Shown: one piece after another, positions 32,935-41,185 of the stretch | Layout of the letters: each line of letters starts with the position of its first letter | Numbering within the stretch: position 1 is the stretch's first letter | Origin: Clostridiales bacterium | Lineage (GTDB): Bacteria; Bacillota; Clostridia; Saccharofermentanales; Saccharofermentanaceae | Reading direction: 5' to 3' | Length of the DNA: 64,000 bases | NCBI GenBank assembly: GCA_017554745.1 | Contig: JAFZHS010000002.1 | Location: 1-64,000, forward strand | Program-made: the position numbers and the translations under genes | Notes under the pieces: generated by a model | What the model saw: the letters and a program-made list of their open reading frames with translations, nothing else | The model's database searches: none | Told to the model about the DNA's origin: nothing

Positions 32935-34506
32935 TTACCAAGGCGACATGTCGCCTTCGACCATGACTTTCTCCCATTCCATATCGCGGAGCTTATAGAT
33001 CATATACGCACCACGCTCAAGGTATTCATTGAATTCTTTCTCATAAACATCATCGAAAGTGCCTTCAGCAGAGGATATTACCCTGGAAGTGAAGTTTTTC
33101 GTGGAGTCAGGATAGGTCTCGGCAAGTCCGGTATCTACATACTTAAAGTAATACGGCCAATAACGGACGCATTTATTCCCGCGGTGAACTAAGTTTACTT
33201 CGAGCGCAGTCGCTCTTGCGGCCATGGCATCTTCATTATTTTCCAAACCGCCGTCAGGATATAAGCCGCTTACAGTCAGCAGGTAACGGTCAAAGAAGTA
33301 CGGATCGATCGAGGAACGGGAATAACAATACTCCTGTAAGGCAGCGATATTGGCCTTTGATGATATCCAATTGAGGTAAACCATGCAGGCCAGAGGATCA
33401 GAGCACGTCGAAGGCAGGAACACTTTGATGCCGTCTTCCATAAGGCGGTCTTCCTGCCAGGAAGTGTATTCCCCATTTTTATTCTCGAAAGTATTAACGG
33501 CGATATAACGGGCCTCACCGCCGCAGTTCTCTTGAAGAGCCTTAATGTGCGAATGGTCTTTGTTGGCATAAAGATAATCGTATTTGGAGCAGAAAGCGCC
33601 GACATAGCCGTTCTCGATAGGTTCGTATGACTCCTTTGTAAGAGCTCTGATGTTTTCGAAGTCTTCCGGCAAAAGCTCCTCGTGATACCATTCATTCAGT
33701 ATTGCAAGACCGTCCATAAAGCCTGACTGGGTAGCCCTGCAGTAGCCGTGCTCGTAAAAATATCTGTCCTCGATGGAAGTGTCAAGACACGAATCAAACA
33801 GCGGCTTTGCACTGATCGACGGATCTTCGTCAACAAAGAACGGGATCATCTGATCTGCATTATCGCCAAGCAAAACATCAGCATTATCCCTGAATGCGAT
33901 AAGACAATCATGGAGTTCTTCCCGGGTTGACGGAGCATCAAGTCCGAGCTTATCGAGCCAGTCTTTACGGATAAAAGTAACGCGGGCATCAGGCTCGGTA
34001 TTCTTAGGCGTAATGAACCAGACTTCAGAAGGATCATCCGTACACGAATAGAGATTCTCTTCCCCCAGCAACTCCTTAAGATCAGAGAAAGAATCCGGAT
34101 ACTCTTCAAGTATCGGCGCTATATTGATAACCGAATCCATCTTGTAGTATGTGTTGATCCAGCTGACACTGTCCATGAATGAAATATCTGCCGAATTACC
34201 CTTGCTCATGTACACATCGTCTGAATCCACATACGTAACATCGATGTTGCAATCTCTAAGAACGGCATCATGGATATATTGTGCGCTCTTTGAATTGTTG
34301 ACAGTAAATCCTGATTCCTCATCTGATACAAAGTTCTTAACGTTGGAATCAACGAGCACGGTGATATGCCTCGTTTCTGCAAATCTTTTGCCGTCAAAGC
34401 CGCTGTTCCTACTGCATGCGCAAAGAGATAATGCCATTGAGATCAACAACAGCAGTGCTGTGATCCTGACAAACAATGAGGATGTTACTCTTCTCTTATC
34501 AGACAT
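32935..34506 (-). CDS. Solute-binding-type lipoprotein without linked transporter
   Basis: A 523-residue lipoprotein: a cationic start, hydrophobic core (11-28) and lipobox LCAC with Cys31. The mature protein resembles family 1 extracellular solute-binding proteins of the large Paenibacillus/Clostridia LplA-like type (for example VTFIRKDWLDKLGLDAPSTREELHDCL, a hallmark segment of that group). Such proteins normally feed sugar ABC permeases, but none is adjacent. It is the last gene of the 31-kb glycan operon, overlapping the upstream Wzy-like gene by 8 bp. It may bind glycan precursors or fragments, or tether the polymer. This is inference. Confidence 0.8.
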   Translation of the reverse strand: MSDKRRVTSSLFVRITALLLLISMALSLCACSRNSGFDGKRFAETRHITVLVDSNVKNFVSDEESGFTVNNSKSAQYIHDAVLRDCNIDVTYVDSDDVYMSKGNSADISFMDSVSWINTYYKMDSVINIAPILEEYPDSFSDLKELLGEENLYSCTDDPSEVWFITPKNTEPDARVTFIRKDWLDKLGLDAPSTREELHDCLIAFRDNADVLLGDNADQMIPFFVDEDPSISAKPLFDSCLDTSIEDRYFYEHGYCRATQSGFMDGLAILNEWYHEELLPEDFENIRALTKESYEPIENGYVGAFCSKYDYLYANKDHSHIKALQENCGGEARYIAVNTFENKNGEYTSWQEDRLMEDGIKVFLPSTCSDPLACMVYLNWISSKANIAALQEYCYSRSSIDPYFFDRYLLTVSGLYPDGGLENNEDAMAARATALEVNLVHRGNKCVRYWPYYFKYVDTGLAETYPDSTKNFTSRVISSAEGTFDDVYEKEFNEYLERGAYMIYKLRDMEWEKVMVEGDMSPW

Positions 34507-36319
34507 TTATGACACCTGCATAGTAACCTGTCGGCTCTACCCCGTCCTTAAGTCTTTCGGCCCTGTTTGATGCTCTTCCGCCAGTAATCGGTCTGCAGTC
34601 AGAGCTCTCTGAAAACCATACGGAATAGACCTTTCCTGCGGAGACATCATATTCGATGACGCAGCTGCCATCTCCGATAAGACCCAGGACTTCATCATTG
34701 ATAAGGAGCGCTCTAATTCCGTCAGCTTCGTTATCTGTTGCTCTTAACGTAATCGAGAAATAAGAATGAGCTTTGGGATCTTTTATCTCATCTTTCCAGC
34801 GCGCACCCGTCAAAAGCATATAATCTTCAGGTTCAGCGAGCACTTCGCCATACTGGTATGAGCTCATATCAGCAGTTTCCTTCTGCCAGGTACCGTTTTC
34901 TGTCATCGCATTCATGTTGTTCTGAACGGCAGCATAGATCGAAGAAGCCTTAGAGTCCAAACGGTCCAGTTCTTTGACAGCTTTAAAGCGCGGAATATTG
35001 ATAAAGACTGCTGATACAACAAAAGCCAGGCATACAAGGAAAGACGCAATGCTGAGCACTTTTGCACGCGATGCTTTCTTCTCGCTTATTGCAGAGATCT
35101 TCTTTTCAGGAGCAATGTCTGCAAACAACAATAAAACAAAGAGATTATACGGCAGCTCGGGCAAATGATGCTCTTCGATACATGACAAAGCGCAGACTGC
35201 CAGTATTCCAAGACCGTACAAAAACTTCTTATGCCTTATCTGAATAGCTGTCATAGACAGCAGATAGAATACAAGCAGCAGCACTCCCGAATTAATAAGG
35301 ACAGAGATATAAGAACAATCAAGGAAGTTATAGAATTCATCTGCGGAAGAGGCCATTCCGTACGAAGGAACATCAGATGCGATCAGATGGATCCCATGCT
35401 CGATTATGCCCCTGTGCCCCAGACTGAATCTCTGATTTAAAGTATTGTTGATCTTATTGATCAAGGGATTGGCCGAATTATATATTACGGACATAAGAAT
35501 ACAGAAAACTGCGAATATTACATAAGAATACCTCGCACAGAAAGAAAAGATCTTTCTAATGATTCCTGAAGCTTTAGAAGGCGCATTTTTCTTACCTGCC
35601 AGGATCCTCACCTTCATGACTACAGCTAATAAGAGAAGAAGTCCGATGCAGACAAATGAAGTATTAGATCCGGTAAGCGAATAAACAAGGATGCCCAAAG
35701 CACCTAAGGCACATATCTCTCCGCAGGTGATCTTTTTCGCACGGACCCAGAGATATACTGCAATGATCCAGAAATAGTGCGCTGCCATATCAGTACACGA
35801 GAAGTTATTCCATTTCGAGACATAGAAGACATTGCCGCCAAGATAGAAAAAATCCCTGTCCTGGAATCTGTTGATGAACAAACCGGGCGCCTGGGTAATG
35901 GTTACGATTATGTTCGTAACGATCATTACGATATTGCCCGCAAGGCCTGAGAAAAGCACATAGTCGGCATTAACGCCGGCCGCTCCGATTATTGCAAAAG
36001 CGACCGGAGAAAAAAGCATGGCTTCATCTTTATTGAGGGTATAAATGTAGCCGAAAAGCACAACGGCTATAAGCAAAAGCGCCTTCTTCCAATTGGTGCA
36101 AAGCTCAAAAATGATCCTGTAAATACCGATAAGTATCAGGATCAAAGAACTGATATCAAGGATAATAAAAACATGCTGCCCTACGTTTTTTGTAAGACAG
36201 CATGCCTGAGCAGCTACAAAAAGGAATAAAGCAAACAGATAGAGCCTGTCGACGTATTTCTTTGTCTTATTGCCGGCACCGTTAAGTCTGCCTGCCAGAT
36301 CCTTAAGCGAGAAATTCAT
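34499..36319 (-). CDS. Wzy/O-antigen-ligase-like membrane protein with extra C-terminal domain
   Basis: A 606-residue protein with about eleven transmembrane helices to residue 430, then one outward segment of about 150 residues rich in beta-type sequence. The loop LNQRFSLGHRGIIEHGIHLI followed by SSADEFYNFLDCSYISVLINSG matches the pattern in the Wzy-like protein at 53685-54923 (LELGKKAIERYGLHL, then VDNGFLQIALEFG). Such loops are characteristic of oligosaccharide polymerases and ligases working on undecaprenyl-pyrophosphate substrates outside the membrane. With a separate Wzy in the operon, this copy may be a ligase or a second polymerase. No clear Shine-Dalgarno sequence precedes the ATG. 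Confidence 0.75.
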   Translation of the reverse strand: MNFSLKDLAGRLNGAGNKTKKYVDRLYLFALFLFVAAQACCLTKNVGQHVFIILDISSLILILIGIYRIIFELCTNWKKALLLIAVVLFGYIYTLNKDEAMLFSPVAFAIIGAAGVNADYVLFSGLAGNIVMIVTNIIVTITQAPGLFINRFQDRDFFYLGGNVFYVSKWNNFSCTDMAAHYFWIIAVYLWVRAKKITCGEICALGALGILVYSLTGSNTSFVCIGLLLLLAVVMKVRILAGKKNAPSKASGIIRKIFSFCARYSYVIFAVFCILMSVIYNSANPLINKINNTLNQRFSLGHRGIIEHGIHLIASDVPSYGMASSADEFYNFLDCSYISVLINSGVLLLVFYLLSMTAIQIRHKKFLYGLGILAVCALSCIEEHHLPELPYNLFVLLLFADIAPEKKISAISEKKASRAKVLSIASFLVCLAFVVSAVFINIPRFKAVKELDRLDSKASSIYAAVQNNMNAMTENGTWQKETADMSSYQYGEVLAEPEDYMLLTGARWKDEIKDPKAHSYFSITLRATDNEADGIRALLINDEVLGLIGDGSCVIEYDVSAGKVYSVWFSESSDCRPITGGRASNRAERLKDGVEPTGYYAGVINV

Positions 36320-36334
36320 AAAAGCGTTTATCGA

Positions 36335-37456
36335 TTAAAGAGTCTTCAGATATTCCATGAAGTTGACTTTATTCTCAAGCGCAGTAGTAGTAGGTCTTCC
36401 GAGATCGTCACGGGCACCGATGCTGCAGGATACTTCAATGAGAGACAACTCATTTCTTTCCTTGGCAGCCTTAAGCTCGCTGTCGAGATCTTCGAATGTA
36501 TCTACCTTGACCGCATACGGATAACCGCATGACTTAGCGATTCCGACAATGTCGATCGAGGAAGCAACCGTAGGCATACCGCCGACAGTCTCATGCGCAC
36601 CGTTATTGATAACGATATGAACGAGATTAGAAGGCTTGTTAGCGCCGACCAATGCCATGGAGCCCATGTGCATCAATATTGCGCCGTCACCGTCAACGCA
36701 CCATATCTTCTGTTCGGGCTTATTGACTGCAACACCGAGTGCTATCGAAGAGCTGTGACCCATGGAGCCTACTGTCAGGAAGTCATACTTGTGAGACTGG
36801 CCGTTAGCAACACGTGTCTCAAAGAGCTCTCTTGAAGCCTTACCGGTTGTGGAAATAATAGGATCTTCACCTGTTACTGCTACGATGTGCTTGATGATGT
36901 CTTCTCTTACCATCGTATTATCGTTCTTATAAACGACCTTCTCATCGTACGAAAGAGCGCCCTTACGGATAACAAAAGCAACATCCTTACCCGTAGCAAG
37001 GATTTCACGGAAGTCAGCCATTGCAGCCTCTACTTCCTCATCTGTTGTCTCCTTGCCGATGATGAAAGGCTTGATATCCATATCTTCGAGGAGCTTAACG
37101 GTAACTTCGCCCTGATAGATGTGCTGGGGCTCGTCGTGAATACCGGGCTCTCCTCTCCAGCCTACGATAAATACGACAGGGATCGCATAGACCTTGTCGT
37201 TGAGGAGCGAAGCGACAGGATTGATGATATTGCCTTCGCCCGAGTTCTGCATATAAACGACAGGCACCTTGCCCGTAGCAAGATGATAGCCTGCAGCCAA
37301 AGCTGTGCAGTTACCTTCGTTTGCTGCTATGACATGATGATGGCTGTCTATGCCGTATGTGTTCATCAGGTAATTGCAGAGAGCTTTTAACTGTGAATCA
37401 GGTACGCCTGAGTAAAAATCCGATCCGATGATCTCAACTAACTTTTCAACCTTCAA
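36335..37456 (-). CDS. aepY: Phosphonopyruvate decarboxylase
   Basis: A 373-residue thiamine-diphosphate enzyme. The N-terminal pyrimidine-binding half contains FYSGVPDSQLKALCNYL and AANEGNCTALAAGYHLATGK with the TPP-activating glutamate. The C-terminal half contains the metal/TPP motif VDGDGAILMHMGSMA through NNGAHETVGG. YMQNSGEGNIINP is typical of phosphonopyruvate decarboxylase rather than sulfopyruvate or acetolactate enzymes. It converts phosphonopyruvate to phosphonoacetaldehyde, pulling the unfavourable PEP mutase reaction forward. The mutase is encoded at 41186-42487 in the same operon. The start is TTG at 37456 with GAGGTG upstream. Confidence 0.93.
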   Translation of the reverse strand: MKVEKLVEIIGSDFYSGVPDSQLKALCNYLMNTYGIDSHHHVIAANEGNCTALAAGYHLATGKVPVVYMQNSGEGNIINPVASLLNDKVYAIPVVFIVGWRGEPGIHDEPQHIYQGEVTVKLLEDMDIKPFIIGKETTDEEVEAAMADFREILATGKDVAFVIRKGALSYDEKVVYKNDNTMVREDIIKHIVAVTGEDPIISTTGKASRELFETRVANGQSHKYDFLTVGSMGHSSSIALGVAVNKPEQKIWCVDGDGAILMHMGSMALVGANKPSNLVHIVINNGAHETVGGMPTVASSIDIVGIAKSCGYPYAVKVDTFEDLDSELKAAKERNELSLIEVSCSIGARDDLGRPTTTALENKVNFMEYLKTL

Positions 37457-37469
37457 TGTAATTCACCTC

Positions 37470-38657
37470 TTATTTATTCAGTCCCTTTTCGAGAGCGGGA
37501 TTGATAATGTTATCGATAATAAAGTTTGCCGTCTGATCGATCTCATCGAAATGAACGGTCTTGGGAAGCGTAACGCCGAAAGCCTTTTCAGCCTTTGCGA
37601 TAAGCGCGTCAGTATAGATAAGGCATCCGTCCTTAATGTCTTCGACACCGTCAAGGCCCAGAGATTCCCTGTTCTTGGCGATCATCTCGTCAAGCGCGAA
37701 AACAGAATCATCGATCTTGCACTTAGGCTCAGCGCCGGTGCCGTCAACTACTACGGGGAAACCGCCGATGTTGCCGAAAACTCCGGGAGAATAGAACTTA
37801 GTGACTGTATTCTCACGGATAGCCTTAAGTATGCAGGAAATGATATCGAAGTTCGAAGAAGCATTCATCATGTTGCGCTTCGAATCAGTAGGCATCGAGA
37901 TAACGCACTTCTTAAGGATATCATCCTGGTCGATATCGAGCTTCTCACCCTTATAAGTAGCGCTGATAAGCTGCGGAACGCCTTCATTCTGGCCTTCCTT
38001 ACTGATTACAACATCGTGGAAGTGAGCCGTAGCGATGTCGATACCTATATTCCAGAAATCAGAGATGCCCTTATCTGCAGCGATAGCAAACATAAGGCGC
38101 GGACGCAGATGGTTTAAGTTGCCCGAACCGAAGTCAGGATAAGCTTTTCCTGCGCTCTTGAGCCACGGGATCGTGCCGTCGGAATAAGAAGTGTTGATAA
38201 CAACTCCCTTACCGTCAGCCTTCTCGTAAGCGAGCATGATGTTGCGGATATACTTGATAGAAAGCGGTGTCCAGATACCGTAAGCGCGGACATTCTTCCA
38301 GGAGATCGTGCCGTACTTGAGACCTGAATAAACACGGCTGGTGTTAACGATAAAATCAGGCTGATACTTAGCGATAACAGCAGCGATAGAATCAACATTC
38401 TCAAGGTCGCATGTGCCGTCAACGATAACGTTGGATCTGTTCTGACGTCTGATGAGAGCGGCAACGCGGGCGATATTTACATCACACTGGAGCTTATCTG
38501 CGTTACGTCCTGCAACAATGATCTCAAGCTTCTCGTCTGCTGTTGAGAGAAGGTATTCAAGAAGATAATTACCGACGCTGCCGAGGCCGATGATCATTAT
38601 CCTGATCTTTCCTTCGCTGTCGTGCTGCTTAATAAGCTTTAACTTGTCGTTGATCAT
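37470..38657 (-). CDS. NAD(P)-binding Rossmann-fold oxidoreductase, saccharopine-dehydrogenase-like
   Basis: A 395-residue protein with an N-terminal dinucleotide-binding fold (IMIIGLGSVGNYLLEYL, residues about 19-35, then EIIVAGRNADKL) and DFIVNTSRVYSGL resembling saccharopine-dehydrogenase-type NAD(P) domains. The remaining 270 residues do not match any family I recognise. It lies directly between phosphonopyruvate decarboxylase and a nucleotidyltransferase in the phosphonate module. A reduction on a phosphonate intermediate such as phosphonoacetaldehyde, or on a linked sugar or alditol, is possible, but this is context only. No signal peptide or membrane segment is seen. Confidence 0.6.
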   Translation of the reverse strand: MINDKLKLIKQHDSEGKIRIMIIGLGSVGNYLLEYLLSTADEKLEIIVAGRNADKLQCDVNIARVAALIRRQNRSNVIVDGTCDLENVDSIAAVIAKYQPDFIVNTSRVYSGLKYGTISWKNVRAYGIWTPLSIKYIRNIMLAYEKADGKGVVINTSYSDGTIPWLKSAGKAYPDFGSGNLNHLRPRLMFAIAADKGISDFWNIGIDIATAHFHDVVISKEGQNEGVPQLISATYKGEKLDIDQDDILKKCVISMPTDSKRNMMNASSNFDIISCILKAIRENTVTKFYSPGVFGNIGGFPVVVDGTGAEPKCKIDDSVFALDEMIAKNRESLGLDGVEDIKDGCLIYTDALIAKAEKAFGVTLPKTVHFDEIDQTANFIIDNIINPALEKGLNK

Positions 38658-38673
38658 AACCTGTTATCCTTTC

Positions 38674-39432
38674 TTACAGTCCTGCAATCACAAAATCATT
38701 GATGGTATTGCAATTGATCCATGTCTTCATAGGTATTACGTTGATGTTCTTGCCGTTCTTTGCAAGAGTCTGGAAATACTCATTGATGAGCACCAGATTA
38801 GTGCCCTGGTGGCCTTCTTCGGGTATCTCATTCATGACCTTGCCCAAAAGCTCTGCATCAGTAAACTTCCATATCTGTCCGGAGTTATAGATAGCCGTGA
38901 AAGGCTCATTTATGGCGAGCTGGCCGTGTGAAGTATCGTAGATATAATGAGGGACTTCATTGAGGTCATAGTAAAGCGCGACAGCCTTTTTAGCTCTGAT
39001 TGCTTCACTGTTAATGGTGATAACGCTGTCAGCAGAACCGCTTACCGCCTTAAAGCTCTCGTCGTCAACGAAAAGATCGCCTTCGGCAAAGAGCAGCTCG
39101 TCAAAGCTTGTTCCGTATTTTTCGATGACAGCCTTGATACCGAGATAAAGGCTCCAGCCGGAACCGTATTCCTTATAGAAAACGTTATTTACGAGGAGGA
39201 CCTTTTCGCGGAATTCATCAGACAAAACATTGTTTATATAATCTTCCAATTCGCTGATAAGAAAGCCGCCTACGATGACAAAAACATCATAATCTTTTGC
39301 CTGTGTGAGCATGTGATTAAGAAGTGTCTTCTTCGGGTCTTCCCTGTTATAAATACACTTTACCGTAGGCTTTCCGACGGACTCGGAGAACCTCGTGGCA
39401 GAGCCTGCTACTGTAGTAAGAAATACTCTCAT
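38674..39432 (-). CDS. Nucleotidyltransferase (LicC/MobA-like) of the phosphonate module
   Basis: A 252-residue GT-A-fold nucleotidyltransferase. The N-terminal loop VAGSATRFSESVGKPTVKC stands in for the usual GxGxR..PK signature, and LLFAEGDLFVD holds the metal-binding aspartates. The C-terminal PMKTWINCNTINDFVIA resembles the choline-phosphate/AEP cytidylyltransferase ending. It probably makes a CMP- or NDP-activated phosphoryl or phosphonoalkyl donor, or an NDP-sugar. It is the third LicC-type domain in the module, and its substrate may be linked to the adjacent epimerase and Rossmann oxidoreductase. The ATG overlaps the upstream TGA and CAGGAAG precedes it. Confidence 0.75.
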   Translation of the reverse strand: MRVFLTTVAGSATRFSESVGKPTVKCIYNREDPKKTLLNHMLTQAKDYDVFVIVGGFLISELEDYINNVLSDEFREKVLLVNNVFYKEYGSGWSLYLGIKAVIEKYGTSFDELLFAEGDLFVDDESFKAVSGSADSVITINSEAIRAKKAVALYYDLNEVPHYIYDTSHGQLAINEPFTAIYNSGQIWKFTDAELLGKVMNEIPEEGHQGTNLVLINEYFQTLAKNGKNINVIPMKTWINCNTINDFVIAGL

Positions 39433-40424
39433 GAATTCTTCCTGAAATCGACGATCATGTCGATACCTTCCGACAGAGTGATCTTAGGCTCCCAGCCTGT
39501 TCTTGTCCTGAGCTTCTCGGTGCTCAATACACGTCTTTCAGGATCAGACTCCCTGTAGCCTGAGAATGTGATCTCGGGATTCTCGATGCCGAGCTTGCTT
39601 CCGATAAGAGCCACGAGATCAAGGATAGAGATCTCTTCGTCTGTAGCGACGTTATATACGCTTCCGTCCAAAGCATCATCATGCTCGAGCAGATGGAGAA
39701 CTGCAGCGCAAGAATCGATGTTGTGGAGGAAAGTTCTCTTATTGATCTTGGAGTTCTCAAGAAGAACTACCTTGCCGTTATCGATAAGGCTGTTAACGAT
39801 ATGAGGGAGAATATGCTTTGCAAATCTCTCGTTCTTGCTGTAAACGTTTGCAAATCTCAAGGATGCACCGCGGATCTTGCCGTTGTTTACAGCATCCTTC
39901 ATGAAGAACTCGGTAAGGAGCTTTCCTGTGGCATAAGATGTTCTCTGGCTGTGCTCAGCATCAGACATAAGGAGGAAATCACTCTCCTTAACACCGCCTT
40001 CCTTGAAGCTCTGCATTGAATAAACCTCTGATGTAGAGCAGTTGATATAAGCATCAGCGCCTACTTCAATAGCCTGGTCGAGGAATGTTCTCATGCCGAC
40101 AACATTCGTATCGAATGTCGTATTAACACGATAGAAATACTCGGTATGAACAACAGCTGCGCAGTTGATATAGAAGAGCTTATCGTAGTTCTTCTTCTCC
40201 CTGTTAACGAGATATCCGATCTCTGCCATCTGGGCAATGTTGTTGAGATCATACTGGAAGAATGTAAATCTGGGATCATCGATGCAGTCTTCAACAGTAT
40301 CGATCGATGAGCAGAAGAAATTATCGAATCCGATAACGCTGCCCTTATTGCCTGCCAGGATCTGCCTTACAAGCTCATTTCCGGTCATGCCGGTTACGCC
40401 GCTGATAACATAGAGATTGTTCAT
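39429..40424 (-). CDS. NAD-dependent epimerase/dehydratase (extended SDR)
   Basis: A 331-residue extended SDR. It begins with the glycine-rich VISGVTGMTGNELVRQIL, has a serine in YINCSTSEVYS and the catalytic Tyr-x3-Lys pair in SYATGKLLTEFF, and closes with the nucleotide-sugar-binding region ending in RTGWEPKITLSEGIDMIVDF. It likely works on an NDP-sugar or NDP-alditol as epimerase, dehydratase or reductase. The substrate is unknown but may be the product of the next gene's nucleotidyltransferase. The frame opens with GTG at 40433. GGAG is too close to that codon but ten bases from the ATG at 40424, which is preferred. Confidence 0.82.
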   Translation of the reverse strand: MNNLYVISGVTGMTGNELVRQILAGNKGSVIGFDNFFCSSIDTVEDCIDDPRFTFFQYDLNNIAQMAEIGYLVNREKKNYDKLFYINCAAVVHTEYFYRVNTTFDTNVVGMRTFLDQAIEVGADAYINCSTSEVYSMQSFKEGGVKESDFLLMSDAEHSQRTSYATGKLLTEFFMKDAVNNGKIRGASLRFANVYSKNERFAKHILPHIVNSLIDNGKVVLLENSKINKRTFLHNIDSCAAVLHLLEHDDALDGSVYNVATDEEISILDLVALIGSKLGIENPEITFSGYRESDPERRVLSTEKLRTRTGWEPKITLSEGIDMIVDFRKNS

Positions 40425-40429
40425 GTCAA

Positions 40430-41173
40430 TCACACTCCGTTCGTTAATCTGTCTCTATAAAAAGGATCCACCTCTGAGGTGAATAAACTCTGCTCGTATT
40501 CGATATCGTAAGGAACCGATATCAGGCTTATGCCCTTCTCTGTATCGAGAATAGCATACTGCGCCATGGGATTATGGTTTCTGGGCTGTCCTACGCTGCC
40601 GGGATTAATGAACGTAACCTTCTTCTTGTTACGGTATTCCGGATTGTCACATTCGTAGAACTTCTCGAAAACATGCGCGTAATGGCTGTGTCCAGAAAGC
40701 ACAAAATCGTAAGCCTCATATCCTGCAAAAGCACTGTCCGTGCCGTTGCCCTTATCAGTGAAGATCGACTTCCAGTAAGGATCGGTAAGGCTTCCGTGAA
40801 TGGCAAGGAACTTCTTGCCTTCAAGCTCAAACTCATATTTGCCCGATTTGCCTTCTATAGCTTCAAGATAAGCAAAAGACTCGGGCGTCAGGTTCTTTTT
40901 TGTGTTCTTTGCAGATACCCTGCCTCTTTCAGACGAGAACCTCAGGTAATCGTCTTCCATTATTGCCTGCTCATGATTGCCCCAGATGTTGCAGACGACC
41001 GGAATATCTATATTTCTTATCATGGAAATAGCTTCGTTAGAGCGCATTCCGTAATCGATAAAGTCGCCTAACAAAGCTATTTTTTGCGGGTTGTGGTTAG
41101 TCTTAATGTCACTTAAGACGCTTTCTAACGCAGAGCAATTACCATGTATGTCAGATAATATCGCTACTTCCAT
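40430..41173 (-). CDS. Calcineurin-like metallophosphoesterase (YfcE/MJ0936-like)
   Basis: A 247-residue metallophosphoesterase with all the metal-site blocks: LSDIHGN (7-13), GDFIDYG, WGNHEQA, and GHSHYAHVF with FINPGSVGQPRN, which mark the YfcE/MJ0936 group. These enzymes hydrolyse phosphodiesters or phosphomonoesters in the cytoplasm. In this operon it could dephosphorylate a sugar- or alditol-phosphate intermediate, or trim a CMP-linked product. No direct evidence distinguishes these. It lies between PEP mutase (12-bp gap) and the epimerase. No strong Shine-Dalgarno is visible. Confidence 0.85.
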   Translation of the reverse strand: MEVAILSDIHGNCSALESVLSDIKTNHNPQKIALLGDFIDYGMRSNEAISMIRNIDIPVVCNIWGNHEQAIMEDDYLRFSSERGRVSAKNTKKNLTPESFAYLEAIEGKSGKYEFELEGKKFLAIHGSLTDPYWKSIFTDKGNGTDSAFAGYEAYDFVLSGHSHYAHVFEKFYECDNPEYRNKKKVTFINPGSVGQPRNHNPMAQYAILDTEKGISLISVPYDIEYEQSLFTSEVDPFYRDRLTNGV

Positions 41174-41185
41174 ATCGTGCTTTCA

